A DNA stretch of 64,000 nt from Marinibaculum pumilum (lineage in GTDB: Bacteria > Pseudomonadota > Alphaproteobacteria > Ferrovibrionales > Ferrovibrionaceae): assembly GCF_042646425.1 (NCBI RefSeq), contig NZ_JBHRTR010000054.1, forward strand, positions 124,001 through 188,000, given 5' to 3'. The translations under genes and the position numbers were made by a program. Of the stretch, positions 36,263 through 45,257 are shown one piece after another. The first letter of the stretch is position 1; every line of letters starts with the position of its first letter. The notes under the pieces were generated by a model. It worked only from the letters and a program-made list of their open reading frames with translations. It had not been told where the DNA came from and searched no databases.

Positions 36263-37195
36263 GCCCAGCATGGCGATGATTTCCTCCTTCTTATGGGAGA
36301 ACTGGGGGGAAACCATGATGTCCTCGCCGATATGCTCCGGCGCCTCGTCCTCCGCCCAGGCCTTCGGCTTGGTGACGGCGGCCTCGAACAGCGCGCCGCC
36401 CGGGGTGCGGACATAGACGCTGTCGAAATAGCCGCGGTCCTTGCGGTCGGAAAAATCGGTGTAGCCAAGGCCCTCGACGAACAGCTTGTACTGTTCCTGC
36501 TTCTCCAGGCTGTCGATGTCGAAGGCGCAGTGGTGGACGATGCCCTCACCGAAGGTCCAGGAGCCCTGCGGGCTGTCCGGGTCACGGACGACGTCGATAT
36601 GGGTCGACGAGCCGCCCTTGCCCATCTGGTAGCGCTTCACCGCCGCCTCGTCGGCCACCCGGTCGCTGCTCCAGGCGCCGGTGAGGAAGTCGTCCATCAC
36701 GTCGGTGTCGCGGACATTCACCTCGATCCCGTGCATGCCGTAGATGCCGGAATCCTTCGGCACGTCAGCGCCCTCGAAGGCGCGGCGGCCCTGCGACGGC
36801 GTCTCCACCAGGACATAGGGGATACCGTGCGGGTGCACGAAGGACACCCGCTTCTCGCCGAAGCGCTCGCCCTCCGTCGCATCGAAGCCGTGCTGGCGCA
36901 GGCGGTCCAGCCAGAAGCGCGACGAGCCTTCCGGGATCGCCAGCATCAGGGTCTTGATCTGGTTGGTGCCCTGTCGCCCCTTGATGCCGGTATGGCGCAT
37001 CGCGAAGGTCGTCACGATGGACCCCGGCTGGCCGTCGGCATTGCCGTAGTACAGGTGGTAGATCGGCACCTGGCCGTCATAGAGCAGCGTCTTCTTCACA
37101 CTGCGCAGCCCCAGCACCTGGGTATGGAAGTCGTAATCCTCCTGCGCGTCGCCGACGCAGAGGGTGATGTGATGCAGATGGTTGAGCTCTTTCAT
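36248..37195 (-). CDS. VOC-family ring-cleaving dioxygenase (MhqO-like)
   Basis: 315 residues with two glyoxalase/VOC halves: LHHITLCVGDAQEDYDFHT at the start and EGIVHHCAFDIDSLE in the second half, with GALFEAAV. His, His and Glu in these motifs fit the Fe(II) triad of extradiol-type dioxygenases acting on hydroquinones/catechols. ATG 37195 with AAGGGG upstream. A TetR gene and an amidase lie upstream on the same strand after a 316-base gap. Its stop codon lies in a 15-bp tandem repeat. Confidence 0.85.
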   Translation of the reverse strand: MKELNHLHHITLCVGDAQEDYDFHTQVLGLRSVKKTLLYDGQVPIYHLYYGNADGQPGSIVTTFAMRHTGIKGRQGTNQIKTLMLAIPEGSSRFWLDRLRQHGFDATEGERFGEKRVSFVHPHGIPYVLVETPSQGRRAFEGADVPKDSGIYGMHGIEVNVRDTDVMDDFLTGAWSSDRVADEAAVKRYQMGKGGSSTHIDVVRDPDSPQGSWTFGEGIVHHCAFDIDSLEKQEQYKLFVEGLGYTDFSDRKDRGYFDSVYVRTPGGALFEAAVTKPKAWAEDEAPEHIGEDIMVSPQFSHKKEEIIAMLGPIKY

Positions 37196-37511
37196 GACGT
37201 CCCCTTCTGACCCGTTCGCCGACCGCGCGCAGCCCGATTTCCCGGTGCAGGCGTATTGTGCAGGCGGCACTGTTCGACAGGCGTTTCCAAAACGGATGGT
37301 CGGCCATCGGCCGCGCCGACCGGGCGGATGCAGGGGAAGCGCATGCGGGCCGCCTGACGCAGGCGGCCGCGCGTGGACAGCCCCGACGGAGGATGGCGCC
37401 GACCTTCCTTCCGACGTATCACCATCCTTCACAGAGTCAATCGATTGATTGTTCCCCCATTGGGGACACTGTGTCGACAACCAAGCCGCCTGATGCGACA
37501 TGGCGGACGAT
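37196..37511. promoter_or_regulatory. Intergenic region upstream of the dioxygenase gene
   Basis: About 316 bases without a supported gene. Holds palindromes CAATCGATTG (about 37438) and CCCCATTGGGG (about 37453), next to each other. These are candidate operators or a hairpin for the dioxygenase promoter, possibly bound by the TetR protein encoded upstream. Confidence 0.45.
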
Positions 37512-38135
37512 TCACGGCCCGTCGTGCCGCGCAAGCGCGCCCGCCGCCAGGGTGACGAGGTCGCGGATCCGCGCTTCCGTATCGGCCTGCGCCTCGCCCG
37601 GCTGTTTCATGCCGGACAGCGCGGCGACCAGGATCTCCGCCACCCGCTCCGGCGCCAGCCCCAGCGCGGCGAGGCGGGTTTCGCCGTCCCTCTCCGCCGC
37701 CGCGAGGCTCCGGGCGAGCAGGTCGCGGAAACGCGCGGTCGCCGCCCGCGTCACATCGTCCGCCAGGCTGTCGTTCACGTCCAGAAGCTCCGCCGCGTGC
37801 GGCGATTCCGCCAGGATGTCGAGCAGCACCCGTTCGCGGCCCAGCAGGCCGGCGGCAAGCCGCGCCTCGAACGGCCCCTCCCGCGACAACCCGGCCGCGG
37901 CGGCGTCCACTGCACGCGCCTGCAGCGCCTCCGACAGGGAGCGGAAGATATCCTCCTTGTTCCGGAACTGCAGGTAGAGGGCCGGCCGCGACAGTCCGGC
38001 GGCCCTGGCGATGTCGGCCATGGACGTGCGGCGGAAGCCGTACAGGCCGAAGGCGGTCATCGCCGCCTCCAGCACCTGCCGCCGCCGCTCGCCCCGGCCG
38101 CCCCCTTCGCGTCCCTCCTCCCGTTCCGTGGTCAT
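37512..38135 (-). CDS. TetR/AcrR-family transcriptional regulator
   Basis: 207 residues from ATG 38135, overlapping the amidase stop as ATGA, so coupled to it. N-terminal HTH: RRQVLEAAMTAFGLYGFRRT, SMADIARAAGLSRPALYLQF, KEDIF. The C-terminal ligand domain is Ala/Leu-rich and not diagnostic. It is likely to regulate its own operon with the amidase and perhaps the downstream dioxygenase. The effector is unknown. Confidence 0.9.
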   Translation of the reverse strand: MTTEREEGREGGGRGERRRQVLEAAMTAFGLYGFRRTSMADIARAAGLSRPALYLQFRNKEDIFRSLSEALQARAVDAAAAGLSREGPFEARLAAGLLGRERVLLDILAESPHAAELLDVNDSLADDVTRAATARFRDLLARSLAAAERDGETRLAALGLAPERVAEILVAALSGMKQPGEAQADTEARIRDLVTLAAGALARHDGP

Positions 38136-39547
38136 GCCGCTTTCGGATCGGGCATGCGGAACGGCTGGCGCCGCTCGAAGGCCTGGGCGGCGCGCAGCAC
38201 GTCGAGATCCGCGAAGCGCGCGCCGACGATCTGCAGCGCGACCGGCAACCCGTCCGGCGCCAGCCCGCAGGGCACCGTCGCGGCCGGCTGCCCGGTCAGG
38301 TTGAACGGATAGGTGAAGGGCGACCATTCCCACCAGCGCTGCATGCCGCTGCCTTCCGGGAATTCCAGGCCGGCGGTAAAGGCGGTCAGCGGCAGCTGCG
38401 GCGTGACCAGCAGGTCATAATGCTCGTGGAACTCCCCCATCGCGCGGCACAGCGCCTCCCGCCGGCCGGTCAGGCGTGCCAGGTCCATCGCCGAGAGCGC
38501 TTGGGCGGCCTGCCCCATCGCCACCACCGGCGGTTCCATCAGCGGCCACTTCTCCGCCCCCAGCTTGTCCAGCAGCTGCGACAGGCCATGCCCCCAGAAG
38601 CCCGCCAGGATTTCCAGCGGATCGTCGAACACCCGCTCCACCTGCTCCACCTCGGCGCCGGCCTCCGCCAGCACCGGCACGGCGGCCGCCACCGCGGCGG
38701 CGACGTCGGGCGTCACGCGGGCATAGCCGAGGGTGGGACTGAAGGCGATGCGCAGACCGGCCAGCGGCCGCTCCGCTGGCTCGCCGCGCAGCGCCGCCGC
38801 ATAGCTTTCCACCGGCCGCGGCACGCCATAGGGATCGCGCGGATCCATCCGCGCAATCACGTCCAGCATCAGGGCAAGGTCCATCGTACTGCGCGCCATC
38901 GGCCCGGTATGGGACAGGCTGCCCATGATGCTGGGCGGGTATTTCCCGACCAGGCCGTAGGTCTGCTTGATGCCCGGCACGCCGCAGAAGCCGCAGGGCA
39001 TGCGGATCGACCCGGCACCGTCAGAACCCAGGTGCAGCGCGCCCTGGCCCAGCGCCGCCGCGGCACCGGCACCGCCGGAGGAGCCGCCGCAGGTGCGCTC
39101 CGGGTTCCAGGGATTGCGGCTGATGCCGGTCAGCGGACTGTCGGTCACCCCCTTCCAGCCGAATTCCGGCGTCGTGGTCTTGCCCAGGAAGACGGCGCCG
39201 GCTTCGCGCATCCGCGCCACCGGCGGCGCATCCTCTGCCACCGGGGCCGGGTCGGTCGCGCGGCTGCCGGACCGGTAGGGCCAGCCGGCGGCGGGCATCA
39301 GGTCCTTGATGCCCGTCGGCACGCCGTCGACCGGGCTCAGCATGGTGCCGTTACGCCAGCGCGCCTCCGCCGCGCGGGCTGCAGCCAGCGCCGCCGGACG
39401 GTCCACATGGCACCAGGCATTGTAGACCGGGTCCAACGCCTCGATGCGGGACAGCGCCGCCTCCGTCGCTTCGACAGGCGACAGGCTGCCGGCGCGATAG
39501 GCCTCTGCCAGGGCTTCGGCGGTGAGCAGGTGAAGGGGAACGGACAT
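38132..39547 (-). CDS. Amidase signature-family hydrolase
   Basis: 471 residues; ATG 39547 with AGGA five bases upstream. Ser-cisSer-Lys triad: Lys in GIKDLMP, GGSSGGAGAAAALG, and Ser in GSDGAGSIRMP. Hydrolyses an amide; the family includes GatA, enantioselective amidases and 6-aminohexanoate hydrolase, and the substrate cannot be read from motifs. It is not GatA, as no gatB/gatC lies near. Coupled to the TetR gene by a 4-base overlap. Confidence 0.9.
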   Translation of the reverse strand: MSVPLHLLTAEALAEAYRAGSLSPVEATEAALSRIEALDPVYNAWCHVDRPAALAAARAAEARWRNGTMLSPVDGVPTGIKDLMPAAGWPYRSGSRATDPAPVAEDAPPVARMREAGAVFLGKTTTPEFGWKGVTDSPLTGISRNPWNPERTCGGSSGGAGAAAALGQGALHLGSDGAGSIRMPCGFCGVPGIKQTYGLVGKYPPSIMGSLSHTGPMARSTMDLALMLDVIARMDPRDPYGVPRPVESYAAALRGEPAERPLAGLRIAFSPTLGYARVTPDVAAAVAAAVPVLAEAGAEVEQVERVFDDPLEILAGFWGHGLSQLLDKLGAEKWPLMEPPVVAMGQAAQALSAMDLARLTGRREALCRAMGEFHEHYDLLVTPQLPLTAFTAGLEFPEGSGMQRWWEWSPFTYPFNLTGQPAATVPCGLAPDGLPVALQIVGARFADLDVLRAAQAFERRQPFRMPDPKAA

Positions 39548-39646
39548 CGGATTCCTGACATTCTTGACCAATTTTGTCATTCTGACATATTGAAGAAAAT
39601 CGTCAGAACGTCCGCAACCATAGCCGCCGCACACAGGTAGGCAAGC
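39548..39646. promoter_or_regulatory. Amidase upstream region with repeated TGAC motifs
   Basis: AT-rich for this genome. Contains TTCTGAC / GTCAGAA arms (39580-39586 and 39602-39608, 15 bases apart) and further TGACA/TTGAC copies at 39556-39580. Candidate operator for the co-transcribed TetR protein. Confidence 0.45.
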
Positions 39647-39763
39647 ATGCCGACACAGGTCCTCGTCATCGGCATCGCCGGCAGCCATGTCGCCATCCGG
39701 CTGCTGCAGCGCGGCGACGATGTCCCGGGCGTCACGGCTTTGTCTGAGACCCGGTCCGCGGGA
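39647..39763 (+). pseudogene. Remnant of an NAD-dependent epimerase N-terminus
   Basis: The translation MPTQVLVIGIAGSHVAIRL continues LQRGDDVPGV. It matches the start of NAD-dependent sugar epimerases (VLVTGAAGFIGSHVARRLLERGD-type) but lacks the FIG of the dinucleotide loop, and homology stops after about 30 residues. The frame runs on into the next gene without similarity. Best read as a decayed gene fragment. Family match is by eye. Confidence 0.4.
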
Positions 39764-39828
39764 ACCCCAAGCCGTGGCCCCCGTTATCCGGCCACAGGTC
39801 GACTCCAACGGATGACGGAGACGGAGCG

Positions 39829-40224
39829 ATGCGGCTCATTCCCTATCTCGCAGCGGGCAGTCTGGCGCTTTCCCTTGCCGGACCGGCCCTGACTGGACTG
39901 GCTCTGACTGGACCGGCGCTGGCGCAAACCTCCCATCTGTGCGCCGGCGTCAGCGACACCGGCCAGGACGAGACCATGGCCAAGGACTTCTCCCTGAAGA
40001 TGGTCTACGCGGAACCCGGCGGCGCCTATCTCGGCGACGTGTCGACGAAGATCGCCGGCCCGGACGGCAAGGTGCTGGTCGACGCCCGCTGCGACGGGCC
40101 CTGGCTGCTGGCCGCCCTGCCGCAGGGCAGTTACGAGGTCACCGCGACCTTCGAGGGGCAGAGCAAAACGCAGACCGTGACCGTCGGCGGCAGCGGGCAG
40201 ACCGAGCAGGTGATCCGCTTCTGA
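39829..40224 (+). CDS. Small secreted protein, carboxypeptidase-regulatory-like
   Basis: 131 residues; ATG at 39829, just after ACGGAG. Signal peptide ending near GPALAQ. The mature part (about 100 residues) reads as a single beta-rich domain with GGAYLGDVSTKIAGPDGKVL, LPQGSYEVTATFEGQ and TQTVTVGGSG, which resembles carboxypeptidase regulatory-like or transthyretin-like domains. Two Cys in the mature part may form a disulphide. Specific function unknown. Confidence 0.75.
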   Translation: MRLIPYLAAGSLALSLAGPALTGLALTGPALAQTSHLCAGVSDTGQDETMAKDFSLKMVYAEPGGAYLGDVSTKIAGPDGKVLVDARCDGPWLLAALPQGSYEVTATFEGQSKTQTVTVGGSGQTEQVIRF

Positions 40225-40344
40225 CCGGCCGGTCCGGCGGGTCGCCCGGATCTGGGGACAAACTCTGGCCAAGCGGCGGCACCGGCACTACGCTCCCTTC
40301 GCAAAACCGGCGGGGCCATCCCGCCGCACCGCGGAGGGAGCCCC

Positions 40345-40653
40345 ATGTTCGTCATCAACGTCTTGTACCCCAACGATCCCGGCAGCAAGTTCGACATGGA
40401 CTACTACACCTCCAAGCACCTGCCGCTGGTGCAGGAACTGATGGGGCCGATGGGTCTGCGCGGCCTCAGCTTCTACCAGCCGATGGACATGATGGGCACG
40501 CCGCCCTACCAGGTCGTGGCAGAGCTGCAGTTCGACGACGCGGCGACCGCGCAGGCGGCACTGGCCAAGCACGGCGCGGCGACCCAGGGCGACATCCCCA
40601 ACTTCACCGACGTCCAGGCCAAGGTGGTCCTCGGCACGGTGACGACGGCCTGA
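40345..40653 (+). CDS. EthD-family protein
   Basis: 102 residues; ATG with GGAGGGAG upstream. Dimeric alpha/beta-barrel EthD fold: VLYPNDPGSKFDMDYY, KHLPLVQELMGPMGL. EthD was described with ether-degrading P450 systems, but homologs occur widely with unknown role. It precedes a GNAT gene on the same strand (26-base gap). Confidence 0.88.
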   Translation: MFVINVLYPNDPGSKFDMDYYTSKHLPLVQELMGPMGLRGLSFYQPMDMMGTPPYQVVAELQFDDAATAQAALAKHGAATQGDIPNFTDVQAKVVLGTVTTA

Positions 40654-40679
40654 CCGGGACGCCAGAGCGGAACCTGGAC

Positions 40680-41414
40680 ATGGATACGGCGGCGGCGCCG
40701 CGCCGGAACGATCGCGGCCAGCCGGTCGGCACGGCCCTGCCCGACTGGCAGCCCCGTCCGCCGCCGCCGCGCACGGCGATGGCCGGCCGCTTCTGCCGGA
40801 TCGAGCCGCTGGACCCGGCGCGGCATGGCGACGAACTGTTCGACGCCTTCGCCGCCGATGTCGACGGCAGCGACTGGACCTATCTGGGCTATGGCCCGTT
40901 CGACGGCCGGACGGCTTTCCGCGGCTGGCTGGACGGCTGCACCGCGGACGACCCGCTGTTCCACACAATCATCGATTCCGCATCCGGCCATGCCACCGGC
41001 ATGGCCGCCTTCATGCGGATCGATCCCGCGATGGGCGTGGTGGAGATCGGCCATATCCACCTGGCGCCCGCGCTGCAGCGCCGCCCGGCCGCGACCGAGG
41101 CGATGTTCCTGTTCATGGCGCGGGTGTTCGACGAACTCGGCTATCGCCGTTTCGAATGGAAGTGCGACAGCCTGAACGCGCCGTCCCGCCGCGCCGCCCT
41201 GCGGCTGGGCTTTTCCTATGAGGGGCTGTTCCGCCAGGCGCTGGTCTACAAGGGCCGCAACCGCGACACCGCCTGGTACGCGATGACCGACGGCGACTGG
41301 CCGTCGCGCAAGGCGGCCTTCCAGGCCTGGCTGGACCCGGCGAATTTCGATGCCGACGGCCGCCAGCGCCGCGGCCTGGCGGAGCTCCGCAGCGCCCAGA
41401 GTCCCGGCGACTGA
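40680..41414 (+). CDS. GNAT-family N-acetyltransferase
   Basis: 244 residues from ATG 40680. RimJ/RimL-type acetyltransferase: GRFCRIEPLDPARHG, VVEIGHIHLAPALQRRPAATEA (acetyl-CoA loop region) and RRFEWKCDSLNAPSRRAALRLGF over two strands. Family members of this type often acetylate amino or hydroxyl groups of small molecules or protein N-termini. No substrate is indicated. It converges on the UxaA-type gene. Confidence 0.88.
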   Translation: MDTAAAPRRNDRGQPVGTALPDWQPRPPPPRTAMAGRFCRIEPLDPARHGDELFDAFAADVDGSDWTYLGYGPFDGRTAFRGWLDGCTADDPLFHTIIDSASGHATGMAAFMRIDPAMGVVEIGHIHLAPALQRRPAATEAMFLFMARVFDELGYRRFEWKCDSLNAPSRRAALRLGFSYEGLFRQALVYKGRNRDTAWYAMTDGDWPSRKAAFQAWLDPANFDADGRQRRGLAELRSAQSPGD

Positions 41415-41417
41415 GGT

Positions 41418-42956
41418 CTACATCGTCGCGCCGATCTGCCAGGGCACGTATTCGAAGCCGCCATAGCCCAGCGCCTCGCTCTTCGTCTCCGCGCCGGAGG
41501 CCACCTCCAGGATGCGGGCGAAGATCTCCGCCCCCTTCTGCGCAACGGTGGTGCCGCCGGTGGCGATGGTGCCGCAGTCGATGTCCATGTCCTCGCGCAT
41601 CTTCTCGAACAGCGCGGAATTGGTGGCCAGCTTCAGGGTCGGCGCGGGGCGCGAGCCGAAGGCGGAGCCGCGGCCCGTGGTGAAGCAGACGATGTTGGCG
41701 CCGGCGGCGATCTGCCCGGTGACCGAGGCGGGGTCGTAGCCGGGCGAGTCCATGAACACGAAGCCGCGGCTCTTCACCCGCTCCGCATAGAGCAGCACGT
41801 CCATCAGCCCGGTGGTGCCGCCCTTCGCCGCCGCGCCCAGCGACTTCTCCAGGATCGTGGTCAGCCCGCCGGCCTTGTTGCCCGGGGACGGGTTGTTGTT
41901 CATCTCCGCGTCGTTGCGGGCGGTATAGCCCTCCCACCAGGCGATGCGGTCCAGCAGCTTGCGGCCCACCGCCTCGCTGGCGGCGCGGCGCACCAGCAGA
42001 TGCTCCGCGCCGTAGATCTCCGGCGTCTCCGACAGGATCGCGGTGCCGCCCTGCGCCACCACCAGGTCGGCGGCGCGGCCCAGGGCCGGGTTGGCGGTGA
42101 TGCCGGAATAGCCGTCGGAGCCGCCGCATTGCAGCGCCACCACCAGTTCCGAGGCGGGCACCGCCTGCCGCTGCGCGCCGGCAAGGTCGGGCAGCATCTC
42201 GCGGATGCGGGCGACCGCCGCCTCCACCGTGCGGCGGGTGCCGCCGCTCTCCTGGATGGTCAGGGCGTGGAAGCGGCTGCGGTCGCCCATCTCGTACTTC
42301 TGCGCCAGGCGGGCGATCTGCATCACCTCGCAGCCCAGGCCGACGAACAGGGCGGCACAGACATTGGGATGGGTGGCATGGCCCCACAGCACCCGCTCCA
42401 GGTTTTCCAGTCCCGGCCCCGGGGTCAGGCCGCAGCCGGTGTCGTGGCCCAGCGCGACGATGCCGTCGATCTCCGGGTAATCGTCCAGCATGCCGGAACG
42501 CTCGACCGCGTCGGCGATGTAGCGCACCACCGTCGCCGCGCAGTTCACCGTGGCGCAGAGGGCGATCATGTTGCGGGTTCCGGCGCGGCCGTCCGCCCGG
42601 CGGAAACCCAGGAACTGCGCCCGCTCCGCCGCCGGCACCATCTCCGTCGGCCGGTAGTCGGTGCCGATCGCATCCGCGCTTTCATGCGCGCCCATCGCGC
42701 AGTTGTGGACATGGACATGGGCGCCGGCGGGAATGGCTTCGGTCGCCCAGCCGATGATCTGGCCGAACTTGCGGACCGGTTGCCCGGCGGCGATGTCGCG
42801 CACGGCGACCTTGTGGCCGCTGTCGATCGCCTCCCGCACCCGCGCGCCCTGCGGGCCGCCGGCCACCGCCAGCCCGGCGCCTTCCGCCACCCGGCGCAGC
42901 GCCACCGCCACATCGTCCTGCGGCGTCAGCCGCAGCAATGCCCCATCGCCATCCAT
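41418..42956 (-). CDS. UxaA-family (altronate/galactarate-type) dehydratase
   Basis: 512 residues from ATG 42956 (GGGAGGAAAGAC upstream). Fused SAF-like N-terminal domain (about 1-95, with HVHNCAMG) and a C-terminal UxaA catalytic domain (GYSGITANPALG, MNNNPSPGNKAGG, IVCFTTGRGSAFGSRPAP). Such enzymes dehydrate sugar acids with Fe or Mg. The sugar acid is not identified. Divergently adjacent to the amidase at 43108. Confidence 0.88.
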   Translation of the reverse strand: MDGDGALLRLTPQDDVAVALRRVAEGAGLAVAGGPQGARVREAIDSGHKVAVRDIAAGQPVRKFGQIIGWATEAIPAGAHVHVHNCAMGAHESADAIGTDYRPTEMVPAAERAQFLGFRRADGRAGTRNMIALCATVNCAATVVRYIADAVERSGMLDDYPEIDGIVALGHDTGCGLTPGPGLENLERVLWGHATHPNVCAALFVGLGCEVMQIARLAQKYEMGDRSRFHALTIQESGGTRRTVEAAVARIREMLPDLAGAQRQAVPASELVVALQCGGSDGYSGITANPALGRAADLVVAQGGTAILSETPEIYGAEHLLVRRAASEAVGRKLLDRIAWWEGYTARNDAEMNNNPSPGNKAGGLTTILEKSLGAAAKGGTTGLMDVLLYAERVKSRGFVFMDSPGYDPASVTGQIAAGANIVCFTTGRGSAFGSRPAPTLKLATNSALFEKMREDMDIDCGTIATGGTTVAQKGAEIFARILEVASGAETKSEALGYGGFEYVPWQIGATM

Positions 42957-43107
42957 GTCTTTCCTCCCGGCGCTTGTCGCCCAGCAGCCGCCGGCCGGCG
43001 CCGGGCCCCGCGGCAACCCCGCAGTAAGCTCTGGCCGGACGGCCCCGTGTCGCGCAGAATGACCGCCAAACAAACGTGCCGACGCATGCCGCAGGGGGAA
43101 AGCCGCA

Positions 43108-44600
43108 ATGTCAATGCCCGAGTTCGACAGCTACGACGCGCTCGACCTGGCGGAACTGGTGCGCACCCGCCAGGTGACGGCCCTGGAACTGGTCGACGAG
43201 GTGATCGAGCGGCTGGAAACGGTGCAGAACTCCGTCCACCCGCTGGCGATCGAGCATTTCGAGATGGCGCGGACCCGGGCCCGCGAGCCGCTGCCGGAGG
43301 GGCCGCTGGCCGGCGTGCCCTGGCTGATGAAGAACCTGCTGCTGATGGCGGAGGGCACGGTCACCTCCAACTCCCTGACCTTCCTGGCGCAGGCCGTCGC
43401 CCCGCATGACAGCGAGATGGTGCGCCGCGCCAGGGCCGGCGGCATGATCCTGGTCGGCAAGACCAACGTGCCGGAGTTCGGCTACTGCATCTCCACCGAG
43501 CCGGCGATGTACGGGCCGACCCGCAACCCCTGGAACCTGGAGCGGGTCGCCGGCGGCTCCAGCGGCGGCTCGGCGGGCGCGGTNNNNNNNNNNNNNNNNN
43601 NNNNNNNNNNNNNNNNNNNNNNNNNNNNNNNNNNNNNNNNNNNNNNNNNNNCCGGGTGCTGCCGCTCGCCCATGCCAGCGACGGCGGCGGCTCGATCCGC
43701 ATCCCGGCCAGCTATAACGGCCTGGTGGGGCTGAAGATCTCCCGCGGCCGCGGCACCTATGCGCCGGACTATACTGACATCTGGGCCGGCTCCGCCGTGG
43801 AAGGCTGCGTCAGCCGCAGCGTCCGCGACACCGCCGCCTATCTGGACCTGGTGGCCGGCGGCGTGACCGGCGACCCCTACGAGATGCCGGGCTTCGACCC
43901 GCCGCTGCAGCTGGACATGATGATCCCGCCGCCGAAGCTGCGGGTCGGCTATACCCAGAAGGGCATGGACGGGGTTGCCGTCGATCCCGCCGTCGCCGCG
44001 ACCCTGCGCGATACCCTGCAGATGCTGACCGAGATGGGGCACACGGTCGAGGAGATGACCCTGGCCTGCGACTACGAGGTGGTGACCAGCCAGTTCGCGG
44101 CGCAGGCGGCGGCGGAGGCCACCGCCGGCTTCGCCATGCTGGAGGGTCTGCTGGGCCGCAGCCTGACGGCCGACGATTTCAGCCCGGTCAACTGGCAGCG
44201 GGTGGAGCTGGGCCGCGGGGTCTCGGGCGTGGCGGTGCTGGGCGCGATCGAGGCGCTGCGGCTGGCCGGCCGGGCGATCGCGCAGTCCTGCGCCCCCTAC
44301 GACGTTGTGGTCACCCCGACCATGCCGCGGCCGGCGCCGGAGCTGGGCTATTTCGACATGTACGGCATGGACCTGGACGCCTATCACGGTCGCCTGCTGC
44401 CGGAGATCTGCTTCACCCTGCCGTTCAACGTCTCCGGCCAGCCGGCGGTCTCCCTGCCGCTGGGCCAGTCGCCGGAAGGCCTGCCGATCGGCATCCAGTT
44501 CGCCGCCCTGCGCGGCCAGGAACGCCTGCTGCTGAAACTGGCCACCCAGATCGAGGCGGCCGCGCCCTGGAAGGACCGCCGCGCACCGCACGGGCTGTGA
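43108..44600 (+). CDS. Amidase signature-family hydrolase, interrupted by assembly gap
   Basis: One gene cut by 68 Ns. Left part: Lys in PWLMKNLLLM, GGSSGGSAGAV at the gap. Right part: RVLPLAHASDGGGSIRIP with the catalytic Ser, and C-terminal FNVSGQPAVSLPLG. The two halves are out of frame as drawn. Homologs have about Val-Ala-Ala-Arg at the junction, so the true missing sequence is probably about 6 bases, not 68. The gene is then about 477 residues, normal for the family, and not broken. ATG 43108 with a purine-rich GGGGGAAA site. Substrate unknown. Confidence 0.88.
43584..43651. other. Assembly gap (68 N), probably over-sized
   Basis: N-run inside the amidase active-site region. Comparing the flanking coding sequence with the conserved amidase motif suggests about 6 missing bases. 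Confidence 0.95.
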
Positions 44601-44615
44601 CAAGGCGCCGCCCGG

Positions 44616-45257
44616 TCAGCCACCCTCGGCCGGCGGCCGCGTCTCCCTGAAGGCCGTCCGTCGCGACAGCGCCGCGAACCAGGCGGCCAGGCGCGGGCGC
44701 CGCGCCAGCTCGGCGGCGCCGTCCGGATCCTCGGCGAAGTAGGCGATCATCGGGCCGAGCTGGAAGTCGGCCAGCGACCAGTCGGTGCCGGACAGGCAGG
44801 CGCCGTCCTCCGCCAGGCGTTCCAGCGCGTCCAGCACCTGCGACGCCCTGGCGAGGCCCGCCCGACGGATCCCGGCATCGCCTGCCAGGCCGAGCCGCGG
44901 TCGGGCCACGCCATGGACGAAGACCTGACGGACCAGGGGCCAGTAGCCGTAGCTGTCGACGATGCCGATAACCTGCCGCATCCGTGCGCGTGCCGGCGCT
45001 GCGGCCGGCTGCAGGGCCGGGCCGGGAAAGGCTTCGTCGACATAGGCGCAGATCGCGGCCGTCTCGTAGAGCGCGAAGCCGTCGTGCCGCAGCACGGGTA
45101 CCCGCCCGAAGGGATGCAGCGCCAGGAGTGCGGCCGGCGGCACCTCCTGGAATGGATCCACTTCGGTCCAGGCGAAGGCCAGGCCCTTCTCGCGCAGGGT
45201 CAGGCGCGCCGCCCAGGTATAGACACTGGGCCGGTAGCCCAGCAGTTCGATGCTCAT
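44616..45257 (-). CDS. Glutathione S-transferase family protein
   Basis: 213 residues. N-terminal thioredoxin-like domain (LLGYRPSVYTWAARLTLREKG, FGRVPVLRHDGFALYETAAI over two strands, with the cis-Pro and Glu-Thr glutathione-binding motif) and helical C-terminal domain (LSGTDWSLADFQLGP). The start overlaps the ATPase stop as ATGA, so the two are coupled. Glutathione conjugation or peroxide reduction; the link to cation transport is unclear. Confidence 0.9.
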   Translation of the reverse strand: MSIELLGYRPSVYTWAARLTLREKGLAFAWTEVDPFQEVPPAALLALHPFGRVPVLRHDGFALYETAAICAYVDEAFPGPALQPAAAPARARMRQVIGIVDSYGYWPLVRQVFVHGVARPRLGLAGDAGIRRAGLARASQVLDALERLAEDGACLSGTDWSLADFQLGPMIAYFAEDPDGAAELARRPRLAAWFAALSRRTAFRETRPPAEGG

